This document shows, piece after piece, positions 51,228-60,597 of a DNA stretch of 64,000 nucleotides; positions within the stretch are counted from its first letter, which is position 1, and the number at the start of each line of letters is the position of its first letter. The notes beneath the pieces were generated by a model. It was not told where the DNA came from and did not search any database. It saw nothing but the letters and a program-made list of their open reading frames with translations. Origin of the DNA: Leifsonia poae (lineage in GTDB: Bacteria; Actinomycetota; Actinomycetes; Actinomycetales; Microbacteriaceae); contig NZ_BSEN01000009.1 of the NCBI RefSeq assembly GCF_027921845.1, forward strand, positions 1 through 64,000. The letters run 5' to 3'. The position numbers were made by a program, and so were the translations under genes.

Positions 51228-52486
51228 CGAGCCATGCAATCGCGGTTCTCCCAGCGGGATTCGAAGTTGACGCAGACGAGATCACCCTCGTCTGGCCGCG
51301 CAACGGCGAATCCAAGACGAACGTGATCTCGACGTTGAACTGGGACCTTGAAGAATTTGCCGCGGGCGGTTCCGCAGCTCGAGATTTCTATAGAATCGCC
51401 GCGGCCGCCTATCTCGCGGACAGCGCGGTAGCAAAGCCAGCGGTTTCGCTTCACAGGGAGCTTCGAGTCACCACGTTCGTTGAGGACACTCAGCCGTGGG
51501 AGACAGGCGCTCTAACCGACCTTGCTGAGTTGCTGCATTGGCTAACGGGCGACACATGGAGATTCACACTGAAGTCGGCGGATGCAAACCTTGCGCTTCA
51601 GGTCAGCGAGCCGGCCGACCGAATTCAGCTGCTCTCCGGAGGGCTGGATTCGCTTTGCGGAGCCGCAATCGGCCTCCGAGATAAGACAAGTATTCGATTC
51701 GTCGGGCACCGCGATGCATCGCGTGCAGTTCGTCATGCCCAGCGACTCATTGACGTGGCGGTTGGGGACGCACCTTACGATCGCTATGAGTTCTATCTTC
51801 GCGAGACATCACGCCGCAAGAATCATGGTCCCCGATCGCGATCGCTAATGTTCATGGCTCTCGGGACTTTGTCGGCGCGATCTCACGGCGCAAGATGCCT
51901 TTGGGTGCCGGAGAACGGATTCACGAGCATCAATCCGCCGCTGGACGCCGGCCGGGGCGGAACTCTGACGACTCGATCAACTCATCCATTTACGTTTCTT
52001 CTCGTGTCCAGACTCTTGGAAAAGTTGGGTATCGACGTCGAAATCACTAACCCCTTCACATCGATGACCAAGGGCGAGCTTGTCTCCGCGGCTCTTCCAG
52101 ACCTTTCGACCGCCTCGTACGCGGATGCCCTCAGGGCTTCCTTCTCGTGCGCCAAAGGTGGCACCCAGTTCTATGGGGGCGACTCGAACCATAATTGCGG
52201 ATTGTGCGTAGCGTGCGCAGTTAGGCGAGGAGCGTTCCTGGGCGCGGGCCTCGATGATCCAAGCGACTATGACTGCGAGGTCCTGACCGGAGATGCCCTT
52301 GAGGGACTACTCAAGCAACGATGGCGAGATGTCGTAAGCATTCGCGAGGCTGCAGAATTCGGGATCCCGGAAGAGCTTGTGCTGTCCTCCGCTCGTTGGC
52401 CACTCGAGACTGATTTCGCGGCCGTCATGGACCTCGTGCGGCGTGGACTATCGGAGATCGGAAATGTTCAACTTCCCGCCCCTTGA
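51224..52486 (+). CDS. qatC: QatC: QueC-like protein of the Qat defence system
   Basis: 420 residues. An N-terminal domain of ~130 residues precedes a QueC-like ATP pyrophosphatase: RIQLLSGGLDSLCGAAI is the PP-loop, and the zinc Cys cluster is in CAKGGTQF ... NCGLCVACAVRRGAF. QueC makes 7-cyano-7-deazaguanine (preQ0); in Qat the substrate may be a base or a protein terminus and is not certain. It overlaps qatB (ATGA) and qatD (23 bases). No other queuosine genes are near, so it is a defence gene, not tRNA modification. Confidence 0.92.
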   Translation: MTSHAIAVLPAGFEVDADEITLVWPRNGESKTNVISTLNWDLEEFAAGGSAARDFYRIAAAAYLADSAVAKPAVSLHRELRVTTFVEDTQPWETGALTDLAELLHWLTGDTWRFTLKSADANLALQVSEPADRIQLLSGGLDSLCGAAIGLRDKTSIRFVGHRDASRAVRHAQRLIDVAVGDAPYDRYEFYLRETSRRKNHGPRSRSLMFMALGTLSARSHGARCLWVPENGFTSINPPLDAGRGGTLTTRSTHPFTFLLVSRLLEKLGIDVEITNPFTSMTKGELVSAALPDLSTASYADALRASFSCAKGGTQFYGGDSNHNCGLCVACAVRRGAFLGAGLDDPSDYDCEVLTGDALEGLLKQRWRDVVSIREAAEFGIPEELVLSSARWPLETDFAAVMDLVRRGLSEIGNVQLPAP

Positions 52487-53210
52487 TTGCCACGCGCATA
52501 TTGCGCATGACGTGACGGACGCTCAGGTGAAAACCCTTGAAGGCGCCAAAATCTTCGCGATGACGCGATCTCTCAACGAATTTCAGGCAGCCATCCGCAA
52601 TCGGCAGTCTGGGCTGCTCTGGGCAGTTGGCACGCACCCGCGCGTGATGTCATCTATGGAGCAATGGTCGGAGGATCGCTTCAGCCAGCTGGCAAAGCAG
52701 ACTCCTCTAATTGGCGAGGTCGGCCTCGATAGACGCGGTGACTTAGAAGCTCAAACCCGCATCTTTCGCCAGGTCCTCACGAATACCGACGCATCGCTCA
52801 TCTCGGTTCATTCGACTGGGCGTACTCGCCAGGTGGTCGACGCAATCGAACAGAATCGGCATCCGGGGATCATCCTTCATTGGTTCCTCGGCGACTCGGA
52901 AGACGTCTCTCGCGCTACGGCGATGGGGTGCTACTTCTCCGTTAATTCCGCGATGTCGGATGCACAGCTGACAGCGCTGCCCCTTGACCGCGTACTACCC
53001 GAAACGGACTTTCCGTCTTCTCGCGCACGAACAGGGGCACGAATGCCGGGCGATATACGCGCGTTGGAGCAATCGGTAGCTCGACTGACCCGAAGGGGCG
53101 TTGGCGATGTGCGGAGAATTTGGTACCGCAACCTTCGAAGGTTGTCTGGACAGGCAGAAGTTCTTCATCGGTTGCCGATAGATCTGACCGAACCCCTGGA
53201 GATGGCGTAG
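52464..53210 (+). CDS. qatD: QatD: TatD-family metal-dependent DNase of the Qat defence system
   Basis: 248 residues. TatD motifs are intact: PLDCHAHI (HxH), IGEVGLDRRG (Glu), SVHSTGRT and LHWFLGD (His), and LPETDFPSS (Asp). It is a likely metal nuclease. The ATG at 52464 lies inside the end of qatC (23-base overlap). It is the last gene of the operon; a strong bidirectional hairpin follows at 53293. Confidence 0.92.
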   Translation: MFNFPPLDCHAHIAHDVTDAQVKTLEGAKIFAMTRSLNEFQAAIRNRQSGLLWAVGTHPRVMSSMEQWSEDRFSQLAKQTPLIGEVGLDRRGDLEAQTRIFRQVLTNTDASLISVHSTGRTRQVVDAIEQNRHPGIILHWFLGDSEDVSRATAMGCYFSVNSAMSDAQLTALPLDRVLPETDFPSSRARTGARMPGDIRALEQSVARLTRRGVGDVRRIWYRNLRRLSGQAEVLHRLPIDLTEPLEMA

Positions 53211-53292
53211 GGACTCTCGCGGAGTTGCCTCTCTCAAGTAAACCGAGCAGGTGGAGATCGTCGAGATCATGTCGGCATCTCCCTAAAGCGCG

Positions 53293-53326
53293 TCTGGTGG
53301 GGACGACGTCGGTCGGCCCCACCAGA
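53293..53326. terminator. Bidirectional hairpin between qatD and ssb
   Basis: TCTGGTGGGG (53293-53302) and CCCCACCAGA (53317-53326) pair perfectly around a 14-base loop, between convergent genes. Confidence 0.75.
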
Positions 53327-53335
53327 TGGCAATGT

Positions 53336-53782
53336 CTACGCAAGCACGGCGGACGGATCCTGGGTTGTCCGCCCGTCGAAACTGGGCCCGGTAGCCGATG
53401 CGGCCGGGCCGTCAGCTTTTGGGGCGCGTCGGGTGACCTCCGCGGTGGCGTAGCGGAGGGAGGGGCCGACGCTATCGGCAACGACTTCGGTAGCGGCTCG
53501 GGGTTCGCCGGTGGCCTGGTCGGTCCAGTGGCGGAACTCGAGGTTGCCATTGACGATGACGGTGTCGCCTTTTGCAAGGCTGGCGCGGACGTTCTCGGCG
53601 GTGCGGCCGAAGACGGTAGTGCGGTGGTACTGGGTGTCGCCGTCGACCCACTTGCCGTCTTCCAGCTTGCGGTCGGTGACGGCGACGGTGAACTTGGCGA
53701 ACTTGGTGCCGTTCTGTGATTCGCCGTAGTCGGGGTCGGCGACGAGGTTGCCTTCGATGCTGATCGGGACTCGTGTGCTCAT
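53336..53782 (-). CDS. ssb: Single-stranded DNA-binding protein (plasmid type)
   Basis: 148 residues. OB-fold: MSTRVPISIEGNLVADPDYG, FAKFTVAVTDRKLEDGKWV, YHRTTVFGRTAENVRASLAKGD, VIVNGNLEFRHWTD. The C-terminus (TTQDPSAVLA) lacks the acidic DDxPF tip that binds partner proteins, so it probably protects transferred single strands without recruiting the replication proteins. It is the first gene after a transfer-module promoter (53830-53866 read on the minus strand). Confidence 0.9.
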   Translation of the reverse strand: MSTRVPISIEGNLVADPDYGESQNGTKFAKFTVAVTDRKLEDGKWVDGDTQYHRTTVFGRTAENVRASLAKGDTVIVNGNLEFRHWTDQATGEPRAATEVVADSVGPSLRYATAEVTRRAPKADGPAASATGPSFDGRTTQDPSAVLA

Positions 53783-53829
53783 CGTTCTCTTCCTTTCGAT
53801 TGTGCGGCCTTTTCGTCGGGTCGCTTTCG

Positions 53830-53866
53830 CTTACACGTTCCGGTTGGGCTTGGGAAAATGCGCGCT
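53830..53866 (-). promoter_or_regulatory. Transfer-gene module, copy 2 (ssb)
   Basis: On the minus strand, GCGCGC then 14 bases then AACCGGAACGTGTAAG, ending 48 bases before the ssb start. The core is identical to copy 1. Confidence 0.7.
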
Positions 53867-53894
53867 GGTGGCGCGCAAACCTCGGATCCCGTGG

Positions 53895-54362
53895 TTACGG
53901 CCGCGCATGGCTCTGACTGATCCAGTCCACCCAGCCCGTCGGCGCCGCATCGGCGCCGTTCTGCGGGAGTTCGGTGTGGCCGTTGTGGCATTCGCCGTTG
54001 TACCAACCGGCGAGTCTCGGGATGGCGACGGCGAGGCGTTCGTGCCAGCCGATAGGTCCGTAGCCGGCGTCGAGGCTGTCGTAGGAGACGAGCCAGGCGG
54101 TGTGGAGGGCGGAGAGCTCTTCGACGAGCGCGCCGTGCTTGTACCAGCAGGGTGGGATCTTCCGGATCGGGAGGTTGTAGCGGTGGGTGAACCAGGTGAC
54201 CCAGTCCCGCAGCTCGGTCCAGACCTGTGCGGCGTCGGCGTCTTCGAGGGTGCGCCAGTTGATGACCGTAATACCGAGCATCCCCGGGGTACGTCGGGGC
54301 GCTTCGTCCCAGGTCTCGGGGAGGGAGGCCACGAGGTCATCGAGCGGGATGTCGTCTGTCAC
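53895..54362 (-). CDS. Hypothetical conjugation-region protein (155 aa)
   Basis: 155 residues. WTELRDWVTWFTHRYNLPIR, PCWYKHGALVEELSALHTAW and PIGWHERLAVAIPRLAGWYN form a W-x-H-rich helical protein like the DUF4913-type proteins common in actinobacterial conjugation clusters. That family call is a resemblance only. Its start overlaps the stop of the HNH gene (ATGA). Confidence 0.55.
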   Translation of the reverse strand: MTDDIPLDDLVASLPETWDEAPRRTPGMLGITVINWRTLEDADAAQVWTELRDWVTWFTHRYNLPIRKIPPCWYKHGALVEELSALHTAWLVSYDSLDAGYGPIGWHERLAVAIPRLAGWYNGECHNGHTELPQNGADAAPTGWVDWISQSHARP

Positions 54363-54760
54363 GGCTGGTCCAGGGCATCGATGTAGCGGCCGATCTTTGC
54401 GCGGAGGCGGTTGATGGCTTGGAGGGAGGCGGTGCGGCGGGAGACGAATCCGGAGAGTGCGCGGTCGCGTTCGATGAGCTGGTGCACGTATTCGTGGCAG
54501 CGCGGATGGAGGGCGGTGAGGTCCTCATGGCGCTCGCGGGCGGTCCAGCCGCGCGGGGTCTGGGTGACGCCGCGGTAGTCCAGGTGGTGCAGCTCCAGGG
54601 TTCGGGCGCTGCCCGCGCCCAGGCACAGGGCGCAGCGGATTGTGCTGGCGCGGCGTGCTTCCTCGATGAACCAGCGGTCTCGGCGGCCGAACCAAACTGG
54701 CGAATGGAGGTAGCGGGTGCGGTAGTTATTGTCCCTCGCGGGACGGCGACGGTTGGACAT
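54359..54760 (-). CDS. HNH-type nuclease-like protein
   Basis: 133 residues. CALCLGAGSARTLELHHLDY, then EDLTALHPRCHEYVH, gives the Cys-x2-Cys ... His-His ... Cys-x2-His layout of HNH endonucleases. In a transfer operon such a gene may act in DNA processing or homing; no site is known. Its start shares one base with the coupling protein stop (TGATG) and its stop overlaps the next gene. Confidence 0.7.
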   Translation of the reverse strand: MSNRRRPARDNNYRTRYLHSPVWFGRRDRWFIEEARRASTIRCALCLGAGSARTLELHHLDYRGVTQTPRGWTARERHEDLTALHPRCHEYVHQLIERDRALSGFVSRRTASLQAINRLRAKIGRYIDALDQP

Positions 54761-56565
54761 CAGTGTTCCTCCCGGGCGGATCCTCGGCGGTCCAGACCAG
54801 CTTGATATTGTTCGGCGAACACGACCTGCTGGTCGAGCTCGGTGAGCTGCTTACCTGTTCTCACTTGGCGGGCGTCGTCGCGGTCGGTCCAACCGCGCAG
54901 GTCCAGAAGGATCCCGCGACGCGTCCTGTAGGCGAGAAGCCCGACGGTTTCTGGCATGCGACGAATCTCGTCGATCGTCATGACGGGCACCTTCTCGTTG
55001 TTGACGTTGGTGGACGACCCGGTGTCGTTGTAGGAGTGGCCGGTGTTGCGGACCCGTCGGAGGCCAAGGAGCGATTCGATGTCGCGGAGGTGGTCGACGT
55101 CGGATGCGCCGCCGAGGAGGAGCTTGGCGGTGGCGGCGGACCAGATTGTGTCAGCTTCCGATCGTGACCAGGCAGTCTCTGCTTGCGAGAGTGCTTGGAG
55201 GACGACGACGGTGGAGATGCCGATGCCGCCACCGTCGGCCATGATCCGAGGAAGCGCGGGCCAGGAGAACATGTTCGCGATCTCGTCCAGGATCAGAGCG
55301 AGCGGCAGGTCGAGGCGAGAGCCGGCGGAGGCGAGCGCCTTGCGGCGGGCGGTCTCTACGATGTCGTCCAGGATCGCGCCCAGGAAGCCGCCGACGGAGC
55401 CTGCGCCGGCACCGGTGCCGACGAGATAGAGGCTGTTGGATCCGGCGAGGAACCGGTCGAGGTCGAACTGCTCTCCCGGTCCGGGCGTCATTGCGTTCCG
55501 GATCGCGGGAATTGACAGCGGGCGGAGGGCGCCGAAGACGCCGAACCAGGAGTTGGCGAGGAGTTTCTCGTCGCCGTTGATGATCGCGTCCAGGTCCTCG
55601 GACCAGCCGGGCGATCCTTGGTTAGCGAGCACACCGACCGCTTCCAACGCAAGGCGTGGATTGGATCCCCACCGGGCCAAGGCATCGGTGCCGCGACCGG
55701 AGACAGCGGCGGCGTGCAGGAGCCGGGAGAGGACAGAGGATGAGACTTGCGCCCATTCCTGGTTGGTCTTCGATGCGCCGAGGGCGGTTCCGGCGACGAT
55801 CGCCTGGGCTCGCTGGTCGGCGACGAGCGGGTCCTCGCAGCCGGTGACGGGGGAGATTCGCAAGGCGGATCGGACGCCGGAAAGTTCCTGAGGGTCGAAC
55901 ACGGTCACTTCTCCGACGCGGGCGCGTTCCCGCATCGTGGCGGAGAGGTTGTCGTTGCGGGTGGAGGTGGTGATCAGGGGGCCGTCCCAGTCGAGGATGG
56001 CGTTGATGATGAACCTGTACCCCTTGCCGGAGCGCGGCGCGCCCTCGACGACGATGGAGTCCTCGATGGACACGTAGACGTCCTGGCCGTGGGCTTGGCC
56101 GACTTTCCATCCGACTGCCGACGGTGTCGGATTGGCTAGGGACGGGCGGAGGGTCTTGGCGCGGCGAAGGGCGGTGTGAGCGGAGGTGTGCTTGCGGACT
56201 TCGCCGGGCTTGGCCAGCCCATCGCGGCCGCGGAGCTCGTGAACGAAGTGCCGGTCAGATTGGCGGTAGCGGAGCCACCAGATGGCCGCGGCGGCGACCG
56301 CTCCGAGGATCAGCAGGAGCGCCAGCAGGTCCAGCACGCGAATCAGGGCGACGGGTGTCACGCACGTTGACGGGTGGGTGAAACCGGCAACGCTGCCATT
56401 GAGGGCGAGTTGGAGGCCGGCGAAGACGCTCGACGGTTGACCGCCTGTGCCGCAGACCTGGTGGATCGTTCCTGCTGCGATCCCCGTCGCGAGTGCACCG
56501 GCGACGATCAGCCCGAAGAGCGAATAGAGGGCGATGCGCGTCCAGGACGAGCCGTGAGTCCTCAT
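54760..56565 (-). CDS. TraG/VirD4-like type IV coupling protein
   Basis: 601 residues. Two membrane helices (~10-32 and ~70-92), Walker A VEGAPRSGKGYRFIINAIL (~170-188), Walker B LPLALILDEIANMFSW, then a TraM-recognition type C-terminus (TVVVLQALSQAETAW). It brings the relaxase-DNA complex to the channel. Start overlap ATGA with the upstream ATPase gene places it in the transfer operon that reads left from 63,642. Confidence 0.9.
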   Translation of the reverse strand: MRTHGSSWTRIALYSLFGLIVAGALATGIAAGTIHQVCGTGGQPSSVFAGLQLALNGSVAGFTHPSTCVTPVALIRVLDLLALLLILGAVAAAAIWWLRYRQSDRHFVHELRGRDGLAKPGEVRKHTSAHTALRRAKTLRPSLANPTPSAVGWKVGQAHGQDVYVSIEDSIVVEGAPRSGKGYRFIINAILDWDGPLITTSTRNDNLSATMRERARVGEVTVFDPQELSGVRSALRISPVTGCEDPLVADQRAQAIVAGTALGASKTNQEWAQVSSSVLSRLLHAAAVSGRGTDALARWGSNPRLALEAVGVLANQGSPGWSEDLDAIINGDEKLLANSWFGVFGALRPLSIPAIRNAMTPGPGEQFDLDRFLAGSNSLYLVGTGAGAGSVGGFLGAILDDIVETARRKALASAGSRLDLPLALILDEIANMFSWPALPRIMADGGGIGISTVVVLQALSQAETAWSRSEADTIWSAATAKLLLGGASDVDHLRDIESLLGLRRVRNTGHSYNDTGSSTNVNNEKVPVMTIDEIRRMPETVGLLAYRTRRGILLDLRGWTDRDDARQVRTGKQLTELDQQVVFAEQYQAGLDRRGSAREEH

Positions 56566-58010
56566 GCCCTTTCGCCTCCGAGAGCGTCGGTACGGAAGAT
56601 GCCGAGTTCGTAGTCGGTGCAGATGTTGCGGACCTTCGCCACCCGGTCCTGACCGATCTGCCAGAGCCCCTCGCCTTTGTGGAGTTTGCGGACGAGGTCG
56701 GCCTGGGTGTCGTTCCAGCCGAGGATCTCTCGCGACCGGGCGATCTCGCCGGAGTGCTGGGCGTACGAGATGCGGGTCTCGCAGTCGGCGAGGAGGCCGA
56801 GTGCGCGGGAGTGGAGGGCGCTGTTGCGGTCGCCGAGCGCGTCGAGGTCGGCGACGCGGTGCAGCAGGTACCAGTTGCTGGTGCCAAGGTGGCGTGCCAC
56901 CTTCTCGTCTTCCACCCGGTCTGCGAGCCCGTCACCGCCCGAGACATCGTTGAGAAGTTCGACGGCGGCTTCCTCGTGGATGATGACTCGAGCCTGCCTG
57001 TTGGCGCCAAGGGAGGAGCGGCGGATCCAGTTCGCTGTCGCGAGCCGGGCGAGAGCCTGCGCTTCGGGGGATGCGCCCTTCAGCGCGGACGTGTCCACGA
57101 CCATCATCGGGGCGTCCGCGTCGAAGCGAACCGTGGATGGCCCGTCGAAGAACCCGGTCAGGTCTCCGGACACCATCCGCCGGAGCGAATGCGCGAGCCG
57201 ATGTCCGGCGTCGGCGACCTCAGCGGGCTGGTCTGTGTCGGGATCGACGAGGCGGTTGTAGACGTGCGTGATGGTGACCGTCGACTGCCCGCGGAGTGCG
57301 TCGAGTGCGACGTCGAGCGCCGTGTGTTCGACCGGTTCCAGATTTCCGCCTTCGCGGAGGCGGCGAATGATCGTCTTGACCGTGGCCCGGCGATACTGGA
57401 GCACGTTCTGGTTCCAGTCCTCATCCGAAAACGTCGCATCCCGCGGACCCTCGTCGAGCAGGTTGATCCGGGCGGCTTTGCCCGGGCCAACGCTGATCGA
57501 GGTTCCGCCGACGTACTCGGCAACGCGCACCCATTCGCCGTTCGGGTCGTGCGGGACGGCCACCTTGCGACCCAACCGCGCCAGGCGGGAGGACCAGGAC
57601 TTGGCGAGCATCGACTTGCCGGTGCCTTTGACCCCGAGGATGGCGACCGAGTGGGAGCGGACAGCCTCGGCCGAGTAGGCGTCCCAGGGGTCGAAGCAGA
57701 ATGGAGCTCGGGAGAGCTCGTTCTCCCCGATGTACGCACCGGTCAGGATGTCGCCCGTCTCCGCCAAGAACGGATACGCACCACCGAGGACCTTGGACGA
57801 GCAGCGGTGTGCAGGTGGGGTGGCGCGCAGTGGGCCGCGCAGATTGCGCGGCTGCTTCCATCCCCACGCCGGCATCTTCGAAGCTGGCAACTCCGTCGAC
57901 TGCAGTTTCCAACTCGAACCCTTGTCAGCAGATTCCGGCTGGCGGCTGCGGCCGTTGGCTCCAGGCTTCTCGCCAGCTGGGATGCGGCCGATGACGGTGT
58001 TGGTCTTCAT
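56562..58010 (-). CDS. VirB4/TraC-like ATPase of the type IV secretion system
   Basis: 482 residues. Walker A SVAILGVKGTGKSMLAKSW (~115-133), Walker B region VIIHEEAAVELLN, and late motifs SYAQHSGEIARSREILGW. It powers pilus or channel assembly and substrate transfer. The ATG at 58010 follows GGGGAG; it begins one base after the SCO6880 stop. Confidence 0.85.
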   Translation of the reverse strand: MKTNTVIGRIPAGEKPGANGRSRQPESADKGSSWKLQSTELPASKMPAWGWKQPRNLRGPLRATPPAHRCSSKVLGGAYPFLAETGDILTGAYIGENELSRAPFCFDPWDAYSAEAVRSHSVAILGVKGTGKSMLAKSWSSRLARLGRKVAVPHDPNGEWVRVAEYVGGTSISVGPGKAARINLLDEGPRDATFSDEDWNQNVLQYRRATVKTIIRRLREGGNLEPVEHTALDVALDALRGQSTVTITHVYNRLVDPDTDQPAEVADAGHRLAHSLRRMVSGDLTGFFDGPSTVRFDADAPMMVVDTSALKGASPEAQALARLATANWIRRSSLGANRQARVIIHEEAAVELLNDVSGGDGLADRVEDEKVARHLGTSNWYLLHRVADLDALGDRNSALHSRALGLLADCETRISYAQHSGEIARSREILGWNDTQADLVRKLHKGEGLWQIGQDRVAKVRNICTDYELGIFRTDALGGERA

Positions 58011-58011
58011 C

Positions 58012-59547
58012 TCACTCCCCTTCCAACGGCACTGGCAGGGCTCCGGTGACGAACCCGGCCGCCTGCTGACCAGACATCGACGCCAACACCAGCCGAGCCG
58101 GGTGTGACGCCTGCTCGATATCCGTGCGGGCCTTGGACAGGGCATCCTTCGACTCAGCGGAGACGGTCACGAACCCCCGGTACTGCACATCACCGAACCC
58201 ATCGACCAGATCGTGCTCCCGTACCGCAAGGTCCTCCTCCTCACGCAAGTGAGTGAGCGGGATCCGGGAGGAGAGCTTCATCCGGATGGTGGCTGAGGTT
58301 TCCATGTCGGATTGGGCGCGGTTCAGCTGGGCCAGCGCCTTGTGCGTCGCCACCGGACGAACCTGCAGGGTGATCACTCGGGTCGCGTCGCCGGCGTAGA
58401 GCAGCGGCTCCAGAAATCCAGTGCGGACATCGGTGCGGGGCCATTCAGCCACCCAAAAGGTCTGATGCCACGACTCATCCACGCGCATCGTGTCCCAGCC
58501 CTCGTCGATCCCCATCACCGGCGGTGCAGGCTGCGCCTCCGTCGCAGCGTCTTGCTCGCGTCGGGTCGCCGCCGAAACAGGGTCGGCTGAGAGGGCCAGG
58601 AGTTCGTCGAGGTCGTCCGAGGTGAGCCATCCGGCCGGGGTGAGTCGGGCGTGTTCCATCGAGGTCTCGATGCCGGCGACCCGCTCCTTCAGTACAGCCG
58701 CGAGACCGGTCAGGCCCTTGCCAGCGTCGCGGATCGCAGCGTTCAGAATGCCGGTGTCGAAGGTGAGAGTGACGAAATTCGTGAACCCCATCGACCGCTT
58801 GGACGCGGTCTGAGTCAGATCCCAATACTGCTGACGCAGTTCGGGGCTGACCCGCGGCGCATGTTCGGTCTCGCGGGCCAGCAGGTAGTCGCGCAGTTCG
58901 TTGGACGAAGCGCGGTCGACGCGGATACGAATGGTGGTCTCGCGGACGCCGGGAAGGCTTTCCAAGGAGCTGAGCCATTCAACGAATCCGTCGTAGGCGG
59001 CTTCTTGGGTTCCCCTGTCGCGCAGCGCCCACGCTCGGGATCCGACGCGGACAGTGACCGATGCGAGGCGGCCGCGGGCGTTGTAGATGAACGCGCCCGC
59101 ACCCGGGATCTGCACGACCTGCACGTCCCCGAGCGCACCGGGCAGAAGAAACTTCGAGGTCACGGTCGGTGTGACAGCTTCGATCTGGGCGTGGCCGACC
59201 TTCAAGGACGCCATGGTGACCCGCAGCCACACGTCGCGGCGGAACACCGTCTGCCCGGCGACGCTGCGGTACGCGTAGCGGGCAGCCTGCGCGGCAATCA
59301 CAAGGACGGGTTCGCGTCGATACGTGGCGAGGGCGAAAAAGGCCACGAGAGCGACGATCGGCAACATCACCCAGATCGCATTGGGGTTGATGAGCAAGGT
59401 TGCCAGCAGGACGACGACGGCTCCGCCGACCACGATGAGTTGCAGAAACGTCAGCCCGAGGAAGATCCCCCGGCGCTCGCGGGCGGCGAAGCGGACGCGG
59501 GGTGCACCCTCGTCACTGATGAGCTGGTCGGCGATGAACGTGGTCAT
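58012..59547 (-). CDS. SCO6880-family type IV secretion component
   Basis: 511 residues. Two or three N-terminal membrane helices (~25-75, RRGIFLGLTFLQLIVVGG, PIVALVAFFALATYRREP), then a large soluble part. The family is defined by S. coelicolor SCO6880 and is found in actinobacterial T4SS operons, where it is always beside the VirB4-like ATPase and is probably an inner-membrane adaptor (PrgI-like plus TcpC-like roles suggested). No catalytic motif. Confidence 0.85.
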   Translation of the reverse strand: MTTFIADQLISDEGAPRVRFAARERRGIFLGLTFLQLIVVGGAVVVLLATLLINPNAIWVMLPIVALVAFFALATYRREPVLVIAAQAARYAYRSVAGQTVFRRDVWLRVTMASLKVGHAQIEAVTPTVTSKFLLPGALGDVQVVQIPGAGAFIYNARGRLASVTVRVGSRAWALRDRGTQEAAYDGFVEWLSSLESLPGVRETTIRIRVDRASSNELRDYLLARETEHAPRVSPELRQQYWDLTQTASKRSMGFTNFVTLTFDTGILNAAIRDAGKGLTGLAAVLKERVAGIETSMEHARLTPAGWLTSDDLDELLALSADPVSAATRREQDAATEAQPAPPVMGIDEGWDTMRVDESWHQTFWVAEWPRTDVRTGFLEPLLYAGDATRVITLQVRPVATHKALAQLNRAQSDMETSATIRMKLSSRIPLTHLREEEDLAVREHDLVDGFGDVQYRGFVTVSAESKDALSKARTDIEQASHPARLVLASMSGQQAAGFVTGALPVPLEGE

Positions 59548-59550
59548 GGG

Positions 59551-60597
59551 TTATCTCCCAACCTTGATGACCCGCGCAGCCGAGCGGACGGGTGCTGCGG
59601 CGGTGTTGACGCGTGAGAACTGGTCACGCATTGAGAACCGGTGATGAAGCGCCGTTCCGACCTCAGCTCCGGCGAACGAAACGAGCTTGGTGGCCCAGAG
59701 TGGGCTGAACGAGGCGGCGATCACCGCGCCGGCTGCGATCAGGATGACCCCGATGCTCAAGCTGGCCTTGGTCAGTTCCACCGCGAGCAGGACGACGCCC
59801 GCAGCGAGCGGCTTGGCTATCAGCAGCCCGATGGTGAGGTTCATCCACCTTTGTGCCCAGGCGGTGAGCTTGGGCTGGCCGATCATCATCAACCCGACCG
59901 GAGCCATTGCAGCAAGCGCCAGCAGACCGAACTCGCGGATGGACATGGCGATGAACAAGAACAGCGACGCGACCATCATCAGGCCGACGACGAGCAGCGC
60001 CATCACGTACTCACCCACTGATGCCGGTCCCTGTGCTCCTTGCGAGACCATGCTGAAGATCACGCCGCCCTGCGTGAATTGAGAGTTGTGCATGACGGCG
60101 TTGGGGCCCTGCTTCGACAGGTCGAGGATGCCGATCACGCGCAGCAGCCCCTTGCTGAGGTCGCCGCCTTGGACGGTGGTGGTGAGACTGGTCGTGATGG
60201 CGTCGGTGACACCGGACGCCTTCTGCATCCCCCAGACGCAGATCGCGGAGAACGGGATGGCGAGCGCGGCGCCGGCGGCGGTGCGGCCGATCCGGTGCCA
60301 GTCCTGCAGGATCGTTGCGATCCCGATCTGGACGAGCGCGACGATCAGGATGACCGGTGCGGTGACCGCGACCCAGAACAGAAATTGGGAGTGGGCGATG
60401 TTCCAGCTGTTCTGGTCGATGTTGGTGTTGAATGCCCCGGCGATCATGGTGGCGATGAAGTCGCCGAGATTGCGGATGGTGGACGCCATGAACTGGGCCA
60501 CCGTTTGTGAGGCTTGGCAGCTGAAGTCGGAGAGGAAGCAGCCGTAGTTCGGCGAGAACGGATCGGGCGGTGCGGAGAGAACCAACATGATGCTCAC
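59551..60597 (-). CDS. VirB6/TrbL-like polytopic membrane channel protein
   Basis: 348 residues, about seven membrane helices with polar loops. It begins with an extracytoplasmic segment containing two Cys (YGCFLSDFSCQASQ). Its size, topology and place between the VirB2-like and SCO6880 genes indicate the channel subunit VirB6/TrbL. Overlaps the 60594 gene (ATGA). Confidence 0.8.
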   Translation of the reverse strand: MSIMLVLSAPPDPFSPNYGCFLSDFSCQASQTVAQFMASTIRNLGDFIATMIAGAFNTNIDQNSWNIAHSQFLFWVAVTAPVILIVALVQIGIATILQDWHRIGRTAAGAALAIPFSAICVWGMQKASGVTDAITTSLTTTVQGGDLSKGLLRVIGILDLSKQGPNAVMHNSQFTQGGVIFSMVSQGAQGPASVGEYVMALLVVGLMMVASLFLFIAMSIREFGLLALAAMAPVGLMMIGQPKLTAWAQRWMNLTIGLLIAKPLAAGVVLLAVELTKASLSIGVILIAAGAVIAASFSPLWATKLVSFAGAEVGTALHHRFSMRDQFSRVNTAAAPVRSAARVIKVGR

